Of a stretch of DNA of 38,214 nucleotides, positions 16,446-25,991 are shown one piece after another. This stretch comes from Pseudomonadota bacterium (GTDB lineage Bacteria > Myxococcota_A > UBA796 > GCA-2862545). The notes under the pieces are model-generated. The model saw only the letters and a program-made list of their open reading frames with translations. It was not told where the DNA came from and searched no databases. Position 1 is the stretch's first letter. Every line of letters starts with the position of its first letter. The position numbers were made by a program, and so were the translations under genes. The stretch lies in assembly GCA_023954855.1 (NCBI GenBank), contig JAGSGY010000054.1:1-38214 (forward strand), given 5' to 3'.

Positions 16446-16499
16446 AGACCCTCCACGGAGGTTCTACACCGAGAGACGGCGGGGTGTGGGGTGAGGCCT

Positions 16500-17225
<726 letters not shown>

Positions 17226-17267
17226 CCGAACTCCAAGCTGCTTCCCACCATACCGGAAGTCGGAGCC

Positions 17268-19697
17268 CTACATCAGGTGCCGGGGGTCCACGTCGACGTG
17301 AAGGCGAACACCCTTGCCGAGCGAAGGCTTGAAGAAGCGACGTACGTCCGCAAGCCAGGCCCTGAACACGCGAAGGTCTGCGCCTCTCAGCACAATCTGG
17401 AAGCGCCACCGGCCGACGAGCCTGGCCATGGCTGCCGGTGCCGGGCCCATTACGTCGACGCCCGGCGCATTTCGGGCGGTCTGGCGGAGCTTCTTGCTGA
17501 GGTCGCTCGCCGCCAGCTGTACCGCGCGACGGTCGACGCCGTCGAGGCGCAGCAGGACCATGCGGGTGTGCGGCGGGTAGCGGAGCGTCTCGCGCAGGCG
17601 GAACTCGCGCTCGTAGAAGCGCTCGATGTTGCCGAGCTCCTGCAGTGCGTAGTGCTCGGGCTTCCAGGTCTGGAGGAACACGCGACCCGGAGCGTGCCCG
17701 CGGCCGGCCCGTCCAGCGAGCTGCACAAGCAGTGCGGCCGTGCGCTCCGCCGCGCGGAAGTCGGGCATGCGAAAGCCGTGGTCGGCACTCACGACGACCG
17801 CCGTCTGCACCCCGGGAAAGTCGTGGCCCTTAGCGATGATCTGCGTGCCGACCAACAGCTGGGTCTTCTTGAGACGGAACGCCTCGAGGATGCGGTGGTG
17901 CGACCCGCGGACGGCCGTCGTGTCCGCATCCATACGCCCGATGGAGACCCCCGGGAACAGGCCGGCGAGCACTTCTTCGACCCTCTCGGTGCCCTTGCCG
18001 AGCTCTTCGAGGCCGGGCTTGCCGCAGGCGGGACAGTCGTCGGTGTAGGTGCGCTTGAGCCCGCAGTAGTGGCAGGACAGGGTGCGCGCGCGCTGGTGCA
18101 GCGTCATGGTGATGCCGCAGTTCGGGCACTCCCAGGTTCCGCCACAGCTCGTGCACTGCACCATGGTGGCGTAGCCGCGGCGGTTGTAGAGCACCACGGC
18201 CTGGCCGCCTTGCACGAAGGTCTCGCGCAGCGCCTCGACCACGACGGGGGCGAACACCGGCCGCTTGCCGTCGTCTCCGGGCTCGAGCTCGGTCAGGTCC
18301 ACCAGCTCGATCTTCGGCACCGGCCGGGGCGTGGCGCGCTTCGGAAGGCGGAGCATGGTGTAGCGCCCAGCCTTGGCGTTGGCCCAGCTCTCCATCGAAG
18401 GCGTCGCCGAAGCCAACACGACCGGGCAGTGATGGCGGGTGCCGAGCACCACCGCGAGGTCGCGGGCGTTGTAGCGAAGGCCATCGTCTTGCTTGTACGA
18501 GTCGTCGTGCTCTTCGTCGACGACGATCAGGCCGAGGTCCCGGAAGGGCGCGAACAGCGCGGATCGGGCGCCCACGGCGATCGAGGCCTCACCCGCACGA
18601 ATGCGGCGCCACTCGGCCAAGCGCTCGGACCCGGTGAGTCCCGAGTGGAGCACCGCGACGCCATCGCCGAAGCGACCCTTGAAGCGCCCGACCAGCAGCG
18701 GCGTGAGGCCGATCTCCGGAACCAACACGAGCACCTGGCGTTGCCGCTCACGCACCGCCTTGGCCGCTCCGAGAAACACCTCGGTCTTGCCCGAGCCGGT
18801 AACCCCGAACAGCACGAAGGTTCCTTCGGCCTCGGCCCCGGTCAACGCGGCGAGTGCCTGGGTCTGGTCGGGGTTCAGGGGGGGCGCAACGGCAGCACCC
18901 AGGGGGCTCTCTTCATCGAGTGGATCACGACGCTCCCTCTCGACGATCTCGACCGCACCGGCCTCGACGAGGCGCTTGAGTGCAGCGCGCACGGTCTGGC
19001 CTTGCTCGGCGACGAGCTCGGGCACATCGGCCGAGCCTCCGTCGCGCTCAAGGGCCTGTAGGACCGCCCGCATGCGCTTGCCGGCCTTGGGAAGCACGAG
19101 CAGCGGGTCCTTCACGAGCAACCTGGCCATGCGCACCATGCCGCGGGAACCCGAGACCTCCTTCTCTTCCCACAGCGCCAGATCCGCGCGGACGAGGGCA
19201 TCCATGGCCTTCTTGATGACGTCCTTCTCGAGCTCGTCCTGAAGACGACGGACCAGCCCGCGCCGGGTGAGTCCCCGTCGGCTGATCACCTCGCGCAGCA
19301 CCTGCGCCTTGGCTCCATCGATGCTTCGGGCCGTGAGCGCCTCGATGCCGTCATCGGTCGGGTGCAGCACGAGCATGGTCTTGGCCCGAATCTCGGACGG
19401 CAGCGCGGTCTGAATCACCTGGCCCAGCGGAGTCAGGTAGTAGCGCGACACCCACTCGAAGAACGCGAGTTGCCGGGCATCGAAGGCGGGCCGCTCATCG
19501 ACCAGGCGCTGAATCGGCTTGACCTTGCCGACCGGCACGCCTGCCGAGTCATCGCTTAGGCCGACGACGTACCCGGTCTCAGAGGTGCGGCCGAAGGGCA
19601 CGAGCACCACGTGGCCCACCGCGACCTGCATCCACGCCGGAACGGCATAGGTGAACGGCCCCTGCACGGGGCGAGCGATGGCGACCAGGGCAAACAC
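17268..19697 (-). CDS. priA: Primosomal replication restart helicase PriA
   Basis: The 809-residue protein has the full PriA layout: an N-terminal 3'-DNA-binding domain (about 1-100, with the YLTPLGQ segment), a winged-helix part, then a helicase core with Walker A GVTGSGKTE (about 298-306) and DEEH (394-397). Eight zinc-binding cysteines follow (515, 518, 524, 527, 542, 545, 555, 558), then the late helicase motifs GTQIIAKGHDFP and QLAGRAGRG, and a C-terminal domain. PriA reloads the replisome at stalled forks. The start is GTG at 19697; no strong ribosome site is seen. It lies 47 bp downstream of one lipoprotein gene and 42 bp upstream of another, an unusual setting for priA. Confidence 0.96.
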   Translation of the reverse strand: MFALVAIARPVQGPFTYAVPAWMQVAVGHVVLVPFGRTSETGYVVGLSDDSAGVPVGKVKPIQRLVDERPAFDARQLAFFEWVSRYYLTPLGQVIQTALPSEIRAKTMLVLHPTDDGIEALTARSIDGAKAQVLREVISRRGLTRRGLVRRLQDELEKDVIKKAMDALVRADLALWEEKEVSGSRGMVRMARLLVKDPLLVLPKAGKRMRAVLQALERDGGSADVPELVAEQGQTVRAALKRLVEAGAVEIVERERRDPLDEESPLGAAVAPPLNPDQTQALAALTGAEAEGTFVLFGVTGSGKTEVFLGAAKAVRERQRQVLVLVPEIGLTPLLVGRFKGRFGDGVAVLHSGLTGSERLAEWRRIRAGEASIAVGARSALFAPFRDLGLIVVDEEHDDSYKQDDGLRYNARDLAVVLGTRHHCPVVLASATPSMESWANAKAGRYTMLRLPKRATPRPVPKIELVDLTELEPGDDGKRPVFAPVVVEALRETFVQGGQAVVLYNRRGYATMVQCTSCGGTWECPNCGITMTLHQRARTLSCHYCGLKRTYTDDCPACGKPGLEELGKGTERVEEVLAGLFPGVSIGRMDADTTAVRGSHHRILEAFRLKKTQLLVGTQIIAKGHDFPGVQTAVVVSADHGFRMPDFRAAERTAALLVQLAGRAGRGHAPGRVFLQTWKPEHYALQELGNIERFYEREFRLRETLRYPPHTRMVLLRLDGVDRRAVQLAASDLSKKLRQTARNAPGVDVMGPAPAAMARLVGRWRFQIVLRGADLRVFRAWLADVRRFFKPSLGKGVRLHVDVDPRHLM

Positions 19698-19744
19698 GCC
19701 GACGGTGTAGCACGCCCCGCGGACACAAACTGTCCGCTCGAATT

Positions 19745-20341
19745 CTAGAGTGCGCTGTACTTCGCGGTCGTCGCGAGCGAACCGACCTCGGTCCCCTCGT
19801 AGTTGACGGGCTCGTTGGCGGTGTACGTGTAGGTGCTGCCGTCGTCGGTCGCATCACCCATCTCGGTCCAAGTCCCCTGGTTGACCCAGTAGATCTTCCA
19901 GGTCGTCGCCGAGGTGAACACCACGCCGTACTTGCCGGTCGTCGGACGCGGGCCATTCGGGTCCGCCGGGCAGTCATCGGAGGGGTAGGCGAGCGTGCCG
20001 GTGTAGATGCGGTCGCACTCGGCGCAGTCGTTCGGGTAGAGCACGTCCATGTCCGACGTCACCCGCGTGGTGCAGTCGCTGGCCCCGCCGAGCTTCGCGA
20101 GCGCGTTCGCGTCGAAGGCCAGAGTGATGTCCGTCGCAATCGCCAGCGGCCACGCACAGCTTGCATCGCCGGCGCAGTCGTCATCGGCGCAGTCGATCAG
20201 GCTGTCGCCATCCTCGTCGACGCCGTTGTCACAAGTCTCGACGGCGGCAGCTCCGCTGTCGTCAGCGGAGTCGATCACATCGTCTTCGGGCGAGGAGTTG
20301 CAGGCGACAAGCAGGACGGTCAGGGCGAGAATGCGGGTCAT
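19745..20341 (-). CDS. Lipoprotein with Asp/Cys-rich segment
   Basis: The 198-residue protein has a clear lipoprotein signal peptide (VLLVAC, anchor Cys14). An acidic stretch follows, then the segment ETCDNGVDEDGDSLIDCADD with DCAGDASC (about 36-62), a Ca-loop-like, disulfide-capable module repeated across Myxococcota surface proteins. The remaining about 130 residues have further cysteines (SDCTTR, NDCAECDR, SDDCPAD) and a beta-rich C-terminus. GGAGAG lies four bases before the ATG on the minus strand. It is 45 bp downstream of the sulfotransferase gene and upstream of priA on the same strand. Function unknown. Confidence 0.85.
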   Translation of the reverse strand: MTRILALTVLLVACNSSPEDDVIDSADDSGAAAVETCDNGVDEDGDSLIDCADDDCAGDASCAWPLAIATDITLAFDANALAKLGGASDCTTRVTSDMDVLYPNDCAECDRIYTGTLAYPSDDCPADPNGPRPTTGKYGVVFTSATTWKIYWVNQGTWTEMGDATDDGSTYTYTANEPVNYEGTEVGSLATTAKYSAL

Positions 20342-20386
20342 GGGGCTCTCCGGCGAGCGACACCCTACTCTGAGCCCGCGTCGCTT

Positions 20387-21472
20387 TCAGGTCTGAGCGT
20401 CTTCTCTCGCGCGAAGAGCCGCTTGCCAGCCGTCCTTCAGCTCTGGCGTCGGGGGCATCGAGAACCCCGGGTAGAGTTCCCAGGAGCGCGGGTTCAGCTT
20501 TGCGAGCAACCTGCGCGAGCGGGTCTCGCCATCTGCTGCCGAGGTGTCTTTCGAGGCCCAGGCAAGACGCAGAAAAAAGAACAAGAAGCGCCAGTACTCG
20601 GGCAGATCTCCGAGCCACGACCGCCAGATCGCCACTCGACTCGCCGGCTCATCGAGGGTCGCGAGGGCGTATCCATAGGGCTCGAGACAGTCGGCGGTCT
20701 GCTCCTCGAGAAAGCGAAGCTCCGCGGCCGTGTAGGCCGTTCGCCAGCGGGGTTCGACAGGTCCGGACCGAGGTGCCTTGGTCGCGGACTGAAACCACGG
20801 CACCGGCGGCAGGTCCTCGGCAGGCGGGCCAAAGGTCGGATGGTCGAGCACCTGCTCGCTCCATTCCTCGCCGACATGCGCGAGCACCTTCCCCATCACC
20901 GCACGAGGGTCTGCGAGCAGGTCCTCGAGGCGAATCTCGAGGATGCGGTCCTTGAACGGCGCCGTCTGCTTCTCTTCGAGCTTGCAGAAGGTGGCCCCAC
21001 CACACAGGCTACGCGTTCCCCAGGGCATGCGAGCGAGCGAGGCCACGACATCGCGTGGATCCCGGATGATGCGCACCACACGGGCGTCTGGGTAGTCGTC
21101 GAAGATGCGGCCGAGATGAGCGGAGTGACTGGGCGTCTTGTCGCCCCACCGCGGCTTTCCATACTGCGCCGCCTTGGCCTTCATCACGGCGGTGTACAGG
21201 GGATGAAGCGCGTCGGTGAGGGGCGGCAGCGTGTCGAGCAGCTCGGGACCGAGCCGTAGCCAGCGAAACGAGAAGCTGTTCGCGTAGTGCTCGATGTAGG
21301 CCTCTGGGCCCCGCTTCTTCAGTGGAAAGCCGGTCTCCCACAGGTAGAAGCTCGCCTCGTGGGTCAGGTAGATGCGCGGATGCGCAGACAGCATCATGCG
21401 CAGCAGCGTGGTGCCCGAGCGGCCGGTGCCGACGACGAAGATCGGGCTCTTTGCGGGGTCTAGCGTACTCAC
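20387..21472 (-). CDS. Sulfotransferase family protein (PAPS-dependent type)
   Basis: The about 361-residue protein has the 5'-phosphosulfate-binding loop VVGTGRSGTT near its N-terminus (about 13-22) and a 3'-phosphate-binding motif in RIIRDPRDVVASL, the two hallmarks of PAPS-dependent sulfotransferases. RWGDKTPSH is also typical. The acceptor may be a carbohydrate, lipid or protein and cannot be read. The open frame extends to 21571, but that would overlap the divergent acyltransferase-like gene by 40 bp. GTG at 21472, just before the conserved core, is preferred; its ribosome site is weak, so the start is uncertain. A CysQ-like enzyme able to recycle the PAP by-product is encoded at 9752-10528. 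Confidence 0.87.
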   Translation of the reverse strand: MSTLDPAKSPIFVVGTGRSGTTLLRMMLSAHPRIYLTHEASFYLWETGFPLKKRGPEAYIEHYANSFSFRWLRLGPELLDTLPPLTDALHPLYTAVMKAKAAQYGKPRWGDKTPSHSAHLGRIFDDYPDARVVRIIRDPRDVVASLARMPWGTRSLCGGATFCKLEEKQTAPFKDRILEIRLEDLLADPRAVMGKVLAHVGEEWSEQVLDHPTFGPPAEDLPPVPWFQSATKAPRSGPVEPRWRTAYTAAELRFLEEQTADCLEPYGYALATLDEPASRVAIWRSWLGDLPEYWRFLFFFLRLAWASKDTSAADGETRSRRLLAKLNPRSWELYPGFSMPPTPELKDGWQAALRAREDAQT

Positions 21473-21531
21473 CTGCAGCTCATAGCCTCCCAGACCTGCG
21501 CTCCACGCCAAGAGCTTGCTAGGGTGCCGGC

Positions 21532-22701
21532 GTGAACGTCTACATCGAGCCCACCGAGCGCCGCATCGCACCCTTCGGGGACGCGCCCGCGGACGTGCCG
21601 ATCGCGAATCGTCCGTTGTCGGAGTGGCAGGCCGAGATGATCGCGGACGCGGGCCTCACTCGCATCGACGCGCTCACCGCTCCGTGCGTGGTGGTGCCAG
21701 ACACCCTGTTCGCGACCGGGGACGTGCTGCGTGCCTTGGTCGATGGTTCCGCAGGAAAAAACGCGACGCTGGTGCTCGCGAGCTCGCGCTTTGGCGAGAA
21801 CACGACCCACGTGCAGCCCGGTGTCGTCGCCGTCGAGGCCGGCTGGCGCTTCGAGACGGTGCGGGTGGTGAGCGGCGGCGATGAGCCTTCCATTGACGTC
21901 GTCGTCGACCCTGACGAAGACACCTTCGAGCTGCCGCTGCCGAAGCAGTTCGGCGGTAGCACGACCATTGCCCTGCCGAAGAACCCGGTCATGACCCTGC
22001 ATCACTGGGTGCACATCCTCTGGGCCAACCAGGCAGCCGGCTCCTCCGAGCTGCGTCGGGTTCCGCGCTGGCTCGGCATCCTTCGGGTGATCTGGGCGGT
22101 CATCCGCGCCCGCTCGATCAACAAGTGGAAGGTGCTCACCAAGCTGAACACCATCGGCAAGGGATGCGACATCCACCCGACGGCGGTGGTCGAGGGCAGC
22201 ACCCTCGGAGACAACGTCACCATCGGGCCCTACGCGCGGGTCCTCTTCTCGCGACTCGGCGATAACGTCACGGTCATGAGCGGGGCCGAGGTCGAGGCCT
22301 GTACCCTCGGCGATGGATCGGCGGTCGCCCAGCGCTCGGGCCTGCGCATGTGCGTGCTCTACCCAGGCGCCTTCGCGAGCCAAGTGCAGTTTCAGTTCGG
22401 TGTGCTCGGCGAGGACGCGCTCACCGTCCCAGGCACCTTCAGCATCGACCACAACTTCGACCGCAACATCCGCGTGCCCCTGGACGGCAAGCTCTGGGAC
22501 CTCGGCACCCGCTTTATGGGCCTAGCCATCGGCCATCGCTCGAAGGTGGCGACCGGTCTCTGGTTTGCGAGCGGAAGGTCGATTCCCAACGACGCGTTCG
22601 TGATCCGCGACCCGAGCGAGGTGGTGCACAAGATCCCGGAGGTCGCGCCCGAAGGCCCGCTCGTACTTCGAGACGGAGAGCTGGTGCCCTGGAAGGCGTA
22701 G
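21532..22701 (+). CDS. Left-handed beta-helix (hexapeptide repeat) acyltransferase-like protein
   Basis: The 389-residue protein starts at GTG 21532. Residues about 205-300 contain hexapeptide-type repeats (GKGCDIHPTAVVEGSTLG, GDNVTIGPYARV, LGDNVTVMSGAEVEACTLG) that build a left-handed beta helix, as in trimeric acyltransferases and GlmU-like nucleotidyltransferases. The N-terminal 150 residues have short beta-alpha features, possibly a diverged nucleotidyltransferase-like domain as in GlmU-like fusions, but I see no intact nucleotide signature. A hydrophobic patch near 160-195 (LHHWVHILWAN and LGILRVIWAVI) could touch the membrane. Substrate unknown; sugar or lipid precursor modification is the usual theme. 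It is divergent from the sulfotransferase (59-bp gap). Confidence 0.75.
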   Translation: MNVYIEPTERRIAPFGDAPADVPIANRPLSEWQAEMIADAGLTRIDALTAPCVVVPDTLFATGDVLRALVDGSAGKNATLVLASSRFGENTTHVQPGVVAVEAGWRFETVRVVSGGDEPSIDVVVDPDEDTFELPLPKQFGGSTTIALPKNPVMTLHHWVHILWANQAAGSSELRRVPRWLGILRVIWAVIRARSINKWKVLTKLNTIGKGCDIHPTAVVEGSTLGDNVTIGPYARVLFSRLGDNVTVMSGAEVEACTLGDGSAVAQRSGLRMCVLYPGAFASQVQFQFGVLGEDALTVPGTFSIDHNFDRNIRVPLDGKLWDLGTRFMGLAIGHRSKVATGLWFASGRSIPNDAFVIRDPSEVVHKIPEVAPEGPLVLRDGELVPWKA

Positions 22702-22754
22702 CGCTCTTGGGCGCAACGGCGCACGACGGGTCGCCGCAGGCCTCATCGAAGGGC

Positions 22755-23333
22755 CTACTGTGCCGCGAGGGTCTCGAGGTAGACGGGGTCGAACGGGAAG
22801 TTGTCGACGTTCGCAATCTTGAGCTCACGATCGAGCACGGGAAGCGTCGGGAACCCGCCGAGCAGCATCGGCGACATCGTGGACTTGGGGTCGGCCAACA
22901 TCGGATGCGTGACGCTGTACTCGAGAATCCACTGGTCGAGGTTCTCGGGCGTGGCAGGACCGTTGTTGCCCTCGAGCATGACGCCGAGGATTACGACACC
23001 ATCGTCGGCGAGGTCCACGGAAGTCGCTTCGACAAGCGGCGCCTCGTCCTGGCAAGGCCCACACCACTGCGCGAAGAGAATCAGCTGCACGACCTGGCCG
23101 TAGAACTGGTACAGCTCCACTTCGTCGCCGTTCTGGTCGATGAAGGTGAAGTTGGCGGGCACCTGGCCCAACGCATTGCCCGTGGCCGCCAGGTCAGCCG
23201 GCATGTCCTCTTCGAACGCGTGGAACCACTGGTTGTCGGGCCCGTAGTACGCAGGCTCTTCCTCCACGGTCTCGTCCACGCCGCCGGAGCAGGCCATGAG
23301 GGGGAACAGAACAATGGGGAGTAGGTGACGCAT
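22755..23333 (-). CDS. Thioredoxin-fold (TlpA/ResA-like) lipoprotein
   Basis: The 192-residue protein has a lipoprotein signal peptide (FPLMAC, anchor Cys15), an acidic linker, then a thioredoxin-like domain with redox motif WCGPC (Cys91, Cys94) and the cis-proline region GGFPTLPVLD. TlpA/ResA-type proteins reduce or exchange disulfides outside the cytoplasm, for example in cytochrome c maturation or protection of cysteine-rich envelope proteins. The cysteine-rich lipoproteins in this window are possible clients, but that is inference. The frame runs upstream to 23573; the ATG at 23333 with GGAGGT just before it and a clean signal peptide is the correct start. It overlaps no gene. Confidence 0.92.
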   Translation of the reverse strand: MRHLLPIVLFPLMACSGGVDETVEEEPAYYGPDNQWFHAFEEDMPADLAATGNALGQVPANFTFIDQNGDEVELYQFYGQVVQLILFAQWCGPCQDEAPLVEATSVDLADDGVVILGVMLEGNNGPATPENLDQWILEYSVTHPMLADPKSTMSPMLLGGFPTLPVLDRELKIANVDNFPFDPVYLETLAAQ

Positions 23334-23388
23334 CGGACCTCCAGGCGCGGCCACCATACAGCCTCCCGCTCCGATTTGCCGGCGAATC

Positions 23389-24069
23389 TTGCGCCAAACT
23401 CGTGTTGTCGATGACGCCCGTGAAGTAGCGTGTCGCTCAAGGCGTGGAGTCCCCATCACAGCCCGTGTCCCAACCCTTCCGCTCTCCGACCATGAAGAGG
23501 CCCAGCGCCCCGAGAGCCTGGCCTTCGATGCCGCGCACGGGGTCGAGACGGCGAGCTTCGCGGCCTGGCACACCTACGAGCCCAGTCCGCCCTCCGTGGT
23601 CGAGGCGGTGCTCGATGCCCTAATGGACAGAATCGAGGGGGCCAGCATCGACGCGGCCGACTGCACGTTCATCGACATCGGCTGTGGCAAGGGACGCGTG
23701 CTGCTGATCGCCTCACAGCGCGGCTTCTCGCGCGTTCTCGGCGTGGACCCCGCGAACAAGCTCTGCCGTGCCGCCGAGCAGAACGTGCGCACATGGTCTG
23801 CTCGGCATCCCGACGCGACCCGCATCGACGTGTGGTGCGAGGACGCCAGCCGGCTGACCTGGCCGAAAGGTCCCCTGTTGCTGTACCTCTACAACCCCTT
23901 TCACGAGGCGGTCATGGACCGAATGGTCCGCTCGCTGCCGCGCGACCGGCCCGTCTGGCTCGCCTACGTGAACCCGCTGTTCGCGGAGCCTCTGCGGCGC
24001 CATGGCTTCGCCCTGATCGAAGAGGCCACCGAGGTCGACCACTACGCGTGGAAGCTGTTCCGCCGGTAG
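23389..24069 (+). CDS. Class I SAM-dependent methyltransferase
   Basis: The up to 226-residue product contains SAM-binding motif I, FIDIGCGKGRVLL (about 93-105), the acidic end of motif II in VLGVDPANKLC, and a post-I region ending in PLLLYLYNPFHEAVMD, where Asn-Pro replaces the usual post-motif acid. The start is uncertain: no ATG or GTG precedes the core, and TTG at 23389 is the first candidate in frame. The N-terminal 40 residues are weakly conserved-looking. Its stop (TAG, 24067-24069) abuts the stop of the convergent glycosyltransferase gene (TAGCTA). The acceptor is unknown; a role in tailoring the neighbouring lipid pathway is possible but the gene is on the other strand. Confidence 0.82.
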   Translation: MRQTRVVDDAREVACRSRRGVPITARVPTLPLSDHEEAQRPESLAFDAAHGVETASFAAWHTYEPSPPSVVEAVLDALMDRIEGASIDAADCTFIDIGCGKGRVLLIASQRGFSRVLGVDPANKLCRAAEQNVRTWSARHPDATRIDVWCEDASRLTWPKGPLLLYLYNPFHEAVMDRMVRSLPRDRPVWLAYVNPLFAEPLRRHGFALIEEATEVDHYAWKLFRR

Positions 24070-25221
24070 CTACCCCAGCGCCAGAATGACGTCGGCCGCA
24101 GTCACGGCCCCACCTGCACCCTCGAAGCTCGCCTGAATGGTTCGAGCGGCGTCCCGGTAGGCGGGCTCATCGAGCACGGTCCGCACAGCCCTTGAGAGCT
24201 TTGCGGCGGTCACCCGACCAAAGGGCACCCGAACGCCCGCTCCGGCGGTCACCACCTGGGCAGCCACAACCGGCTGATCATCGGTGATCGGCAGCAGCAC
24301 GACCGGAAGGCCGTGGGCCAGCGCCTCGCAGGTGGTGTTGTGGCCCGCGTGGCAAACCACGGCATCGAGGTGCGGAAGTAGCGCCAGCTGCGGCACGAAG
24401 TCCCGGCGAATCACATTCGGGGGCGGGTCGGGCACGAGCGACTCTGGCGCCACGAGAATGACCTGGAGGTCTTCGGCACCGAGGCCCGTGCAGACGGCAT
24501 CGTAGAAGCGCTTTCCCCGCTCGCTGTTCACGGTACCAAGCGAGACGAGGACCTTCGCGCGGTCCTGCAGCGCGTCCCAGGGGAACGCGACTTCGCTCCG
24601 GCCGGTCGCGATGGCCGGCCCCACGAACACCGCTTGGTCTGGGTAGCTGGAGCGCTCGCCGGCCACCTCGGGCGTCGAGAAGATGATCACGCGTTCGGGC
24701 GACACATCGGCGTTGGCGACCGGGTCGACACCCACGTCGCGCTGGATCTGGAGCACCTGCTCGCGCTGCCACTCCGCGACCTTGGGGAACGCATCGAGCG
24801 CGTCGCCCAGACTTGCCGACGTCGTGGCCGAGGTCACCCAGCGAATGCCGAGCTTGCGTGCGACCAGCGCACCCGCGACGGCCTGGTGATCGACGACCAA
24901 GAGGTCAGGTGCAAAGGCGGTGACCCGCTCTTCGGTCTCAGCGAACGATGCGCGTGCCAGCGGCGCGATGAAGTCTTCCCAGAAGACCTTGAGAGCGGCC
25001 ATGCCACGCACCGATCGCGCCTTGCGAGACACCGCCGCCGCATGGGCCGGGTCGCCCTCACCCAAGGCGAGCAAGGTGCCCCCACGAGGCAAGCGCCCGG
25101 CGAGCTTGCTCGCGTGTCCCAACCAACCCACTTCGTGTCCGCGGGACAGAAGCTCAGCACCGACGGACAGGGTCGGGTTGATGTGGCCGGTGAGCGGCGG
25201 CACCACGAAGAGTACGCGCAT
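24070..25221 (-). CDS. MGT-type UDP-glycosyltransferase (GT1 family), last gene of lipid synthase operon
   Basis: The 383-residue protein has the GT-B fold of GT1/MGT enzymes. The N-terminus VVPPLTGHINP carries the catalytic-base His13, and the C-terminal donor-binding stretch HAGHNTTCEALAHGLPVV, followed by PITDDQP, is the UGT signature. These enzymes glycosylate hydroxyls of hydrophobic acceptors such as macrolides, carotenoids and lipids. Its ATG overlaps the stop of the upstream hydrolase by one base (TGATG at 25219-25223), so it is translationally coupled to the synthase operon. The obvious inference is that it glycosylates the product of the two large synthases. Sugar and acceptor are not known. 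No transporter follows; the next gene is convergent. Confidence 0.9.
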   Translation of the reverse strand: MRVLFVVPPLTGHINPTLSVGAELLSRGHEVGWLGHASKLAGRLPRGGTLLALGEGDPAHAAAVSRKARSVRGMAALKVFWEDFIAPLARASFAETEERVTAFAPDLLVVDHQAVAGALVARKLGIRWVTSATTSASLGDALDAFPKVAEWQREQVLQIQRDVGVDPVANADVSPERVIIFSTPEVAGERSSYPDQAVFVGPAIATGRSEVAFPWDALQDRAKVLVSLGTVNSERGKRFYDAVCTGLGAEDLQVILVAPESLVPDPPPNVIRRDFVPQLALLPHLDAVVCHAGHNTTCEALAHGLPVVLLPITDDQPVVAAQVVTAGAGVRVPFGRVTAAKLSRAVRTVLDEPAYRDAARTIQASFEGAGGAVTAADVILALG

Positions 25222-25991
25222 CAGATCTCCCCAAACCAGCGGACGATGCGGTCACGCACCTGGGCGGTCGCTTCCCAGATGACCGAGTGGCTGCAGCCGT
25301 CGAACACATCGAAGACCACGTTCTCGCCGGCGTCAGCGAGCAGTTGACCATCGCCGAGCACGTCGGACTCGGCACCGTAGATGGCGAGGATGGGAAGTGA
25401 GAGCGCGGCGAAGGCCTCGTCGGGCCAGGACGTGGAGGCTCTGAGGTCCTCGAGCAACGTGGTGCCCTCGACCAGGGCCCCAGCCTGCTTGGCCAGGCGG
25501 TTGCGCTTGCGGCTGGAGTGGCGACCGAGCCAGCTGGCGAACACACGCTCGATGGTGGCGTCGCGCTCCTCGCCCGTGGTCGCGAGGGTGCCAACCATGG
25601 CCTCGCCCCAGCCCTTTCGGGGAAGCAACGCGTCGACGAGCACCAGACCCCGCACCCGCTCGGGGTAGCGAAGTGCGCACGCCACCGCGAGTAGGCCGCC
25701 GAAGCTGTTGCCGACCAGGTGGGCCTGTTCGATGCCCTCGGCGTCGAGCAAACCGACGAGCTCATCCACCAGCGTATCGAGATCGTAGCCCTGCGTAGGA
25801 CGCGCGCTGCGTCCATGCCCACGCAGGTCGTAGAGCCGCACGCCGCGGAGCTGCGCCACCGGGTTGGCGACGGTGAAGTACCAACTCGAGAGGTTGTCCA
25901 TCACCAGGCCATGCGCGAAGACGACGTCTGCAGGCCCATCTCCGAGGCGCTGCACGTGCAGGCCCACGCCGTTGACCGACACCTCAGCCAT
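25221..25991 (-). CDS. Alpha/beta hydrolase 1 of the lipid synthase operon
   Basis: The 256-residue alpha/beta-hydrolase has the nucleophile elbow VGNSFGG (Ser96), an acid in YGAESDVLG (Asp210) and a histidine in DGCSHSVIWE (about 235), so a complete triad is visible. The oxyanion segment FAHGLVMDN is near residue 25-33. It is a paralogue of the upstream hydrolase: both share YDLRGHGRS/ADLRGHGRS, RPxxGYDLxTL and a WYFT motif. Its ATG overlaps the stop of hydrolase 2 by 8 bp, and its stop overlaps the glycosyltransferase ATG. In this setting it could release the chain from ACP as a trans-acting thioesterase; the large synthases have no thioesterase domain. The frame extends to 26408, but the ATG at 25991 is the natural start. 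Confidence 0.9.
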   Translation of the reverse strand: MAEVSVNGVGLHVQRLGDGPADVVFAHGLVMDNLSSWYFTVANPVAQLRGVRLYDLRGHGRSARPTQGYDLDTLVDELVGLLDAEGIEQAHLVGNSFGGLLAVACALRYPERVRGLVLVDALLPRKGWGEAMVGTLATTGEERDATIERVFASWLGRHSSRKRNRLAKQAGALVEGTTLLEDLRASTSWPDEAFAALSLPILAIYGAESDVLGDGQLLADAGENVVFDVFDGCSHSVIWEATAQVRDRIVRWFGEI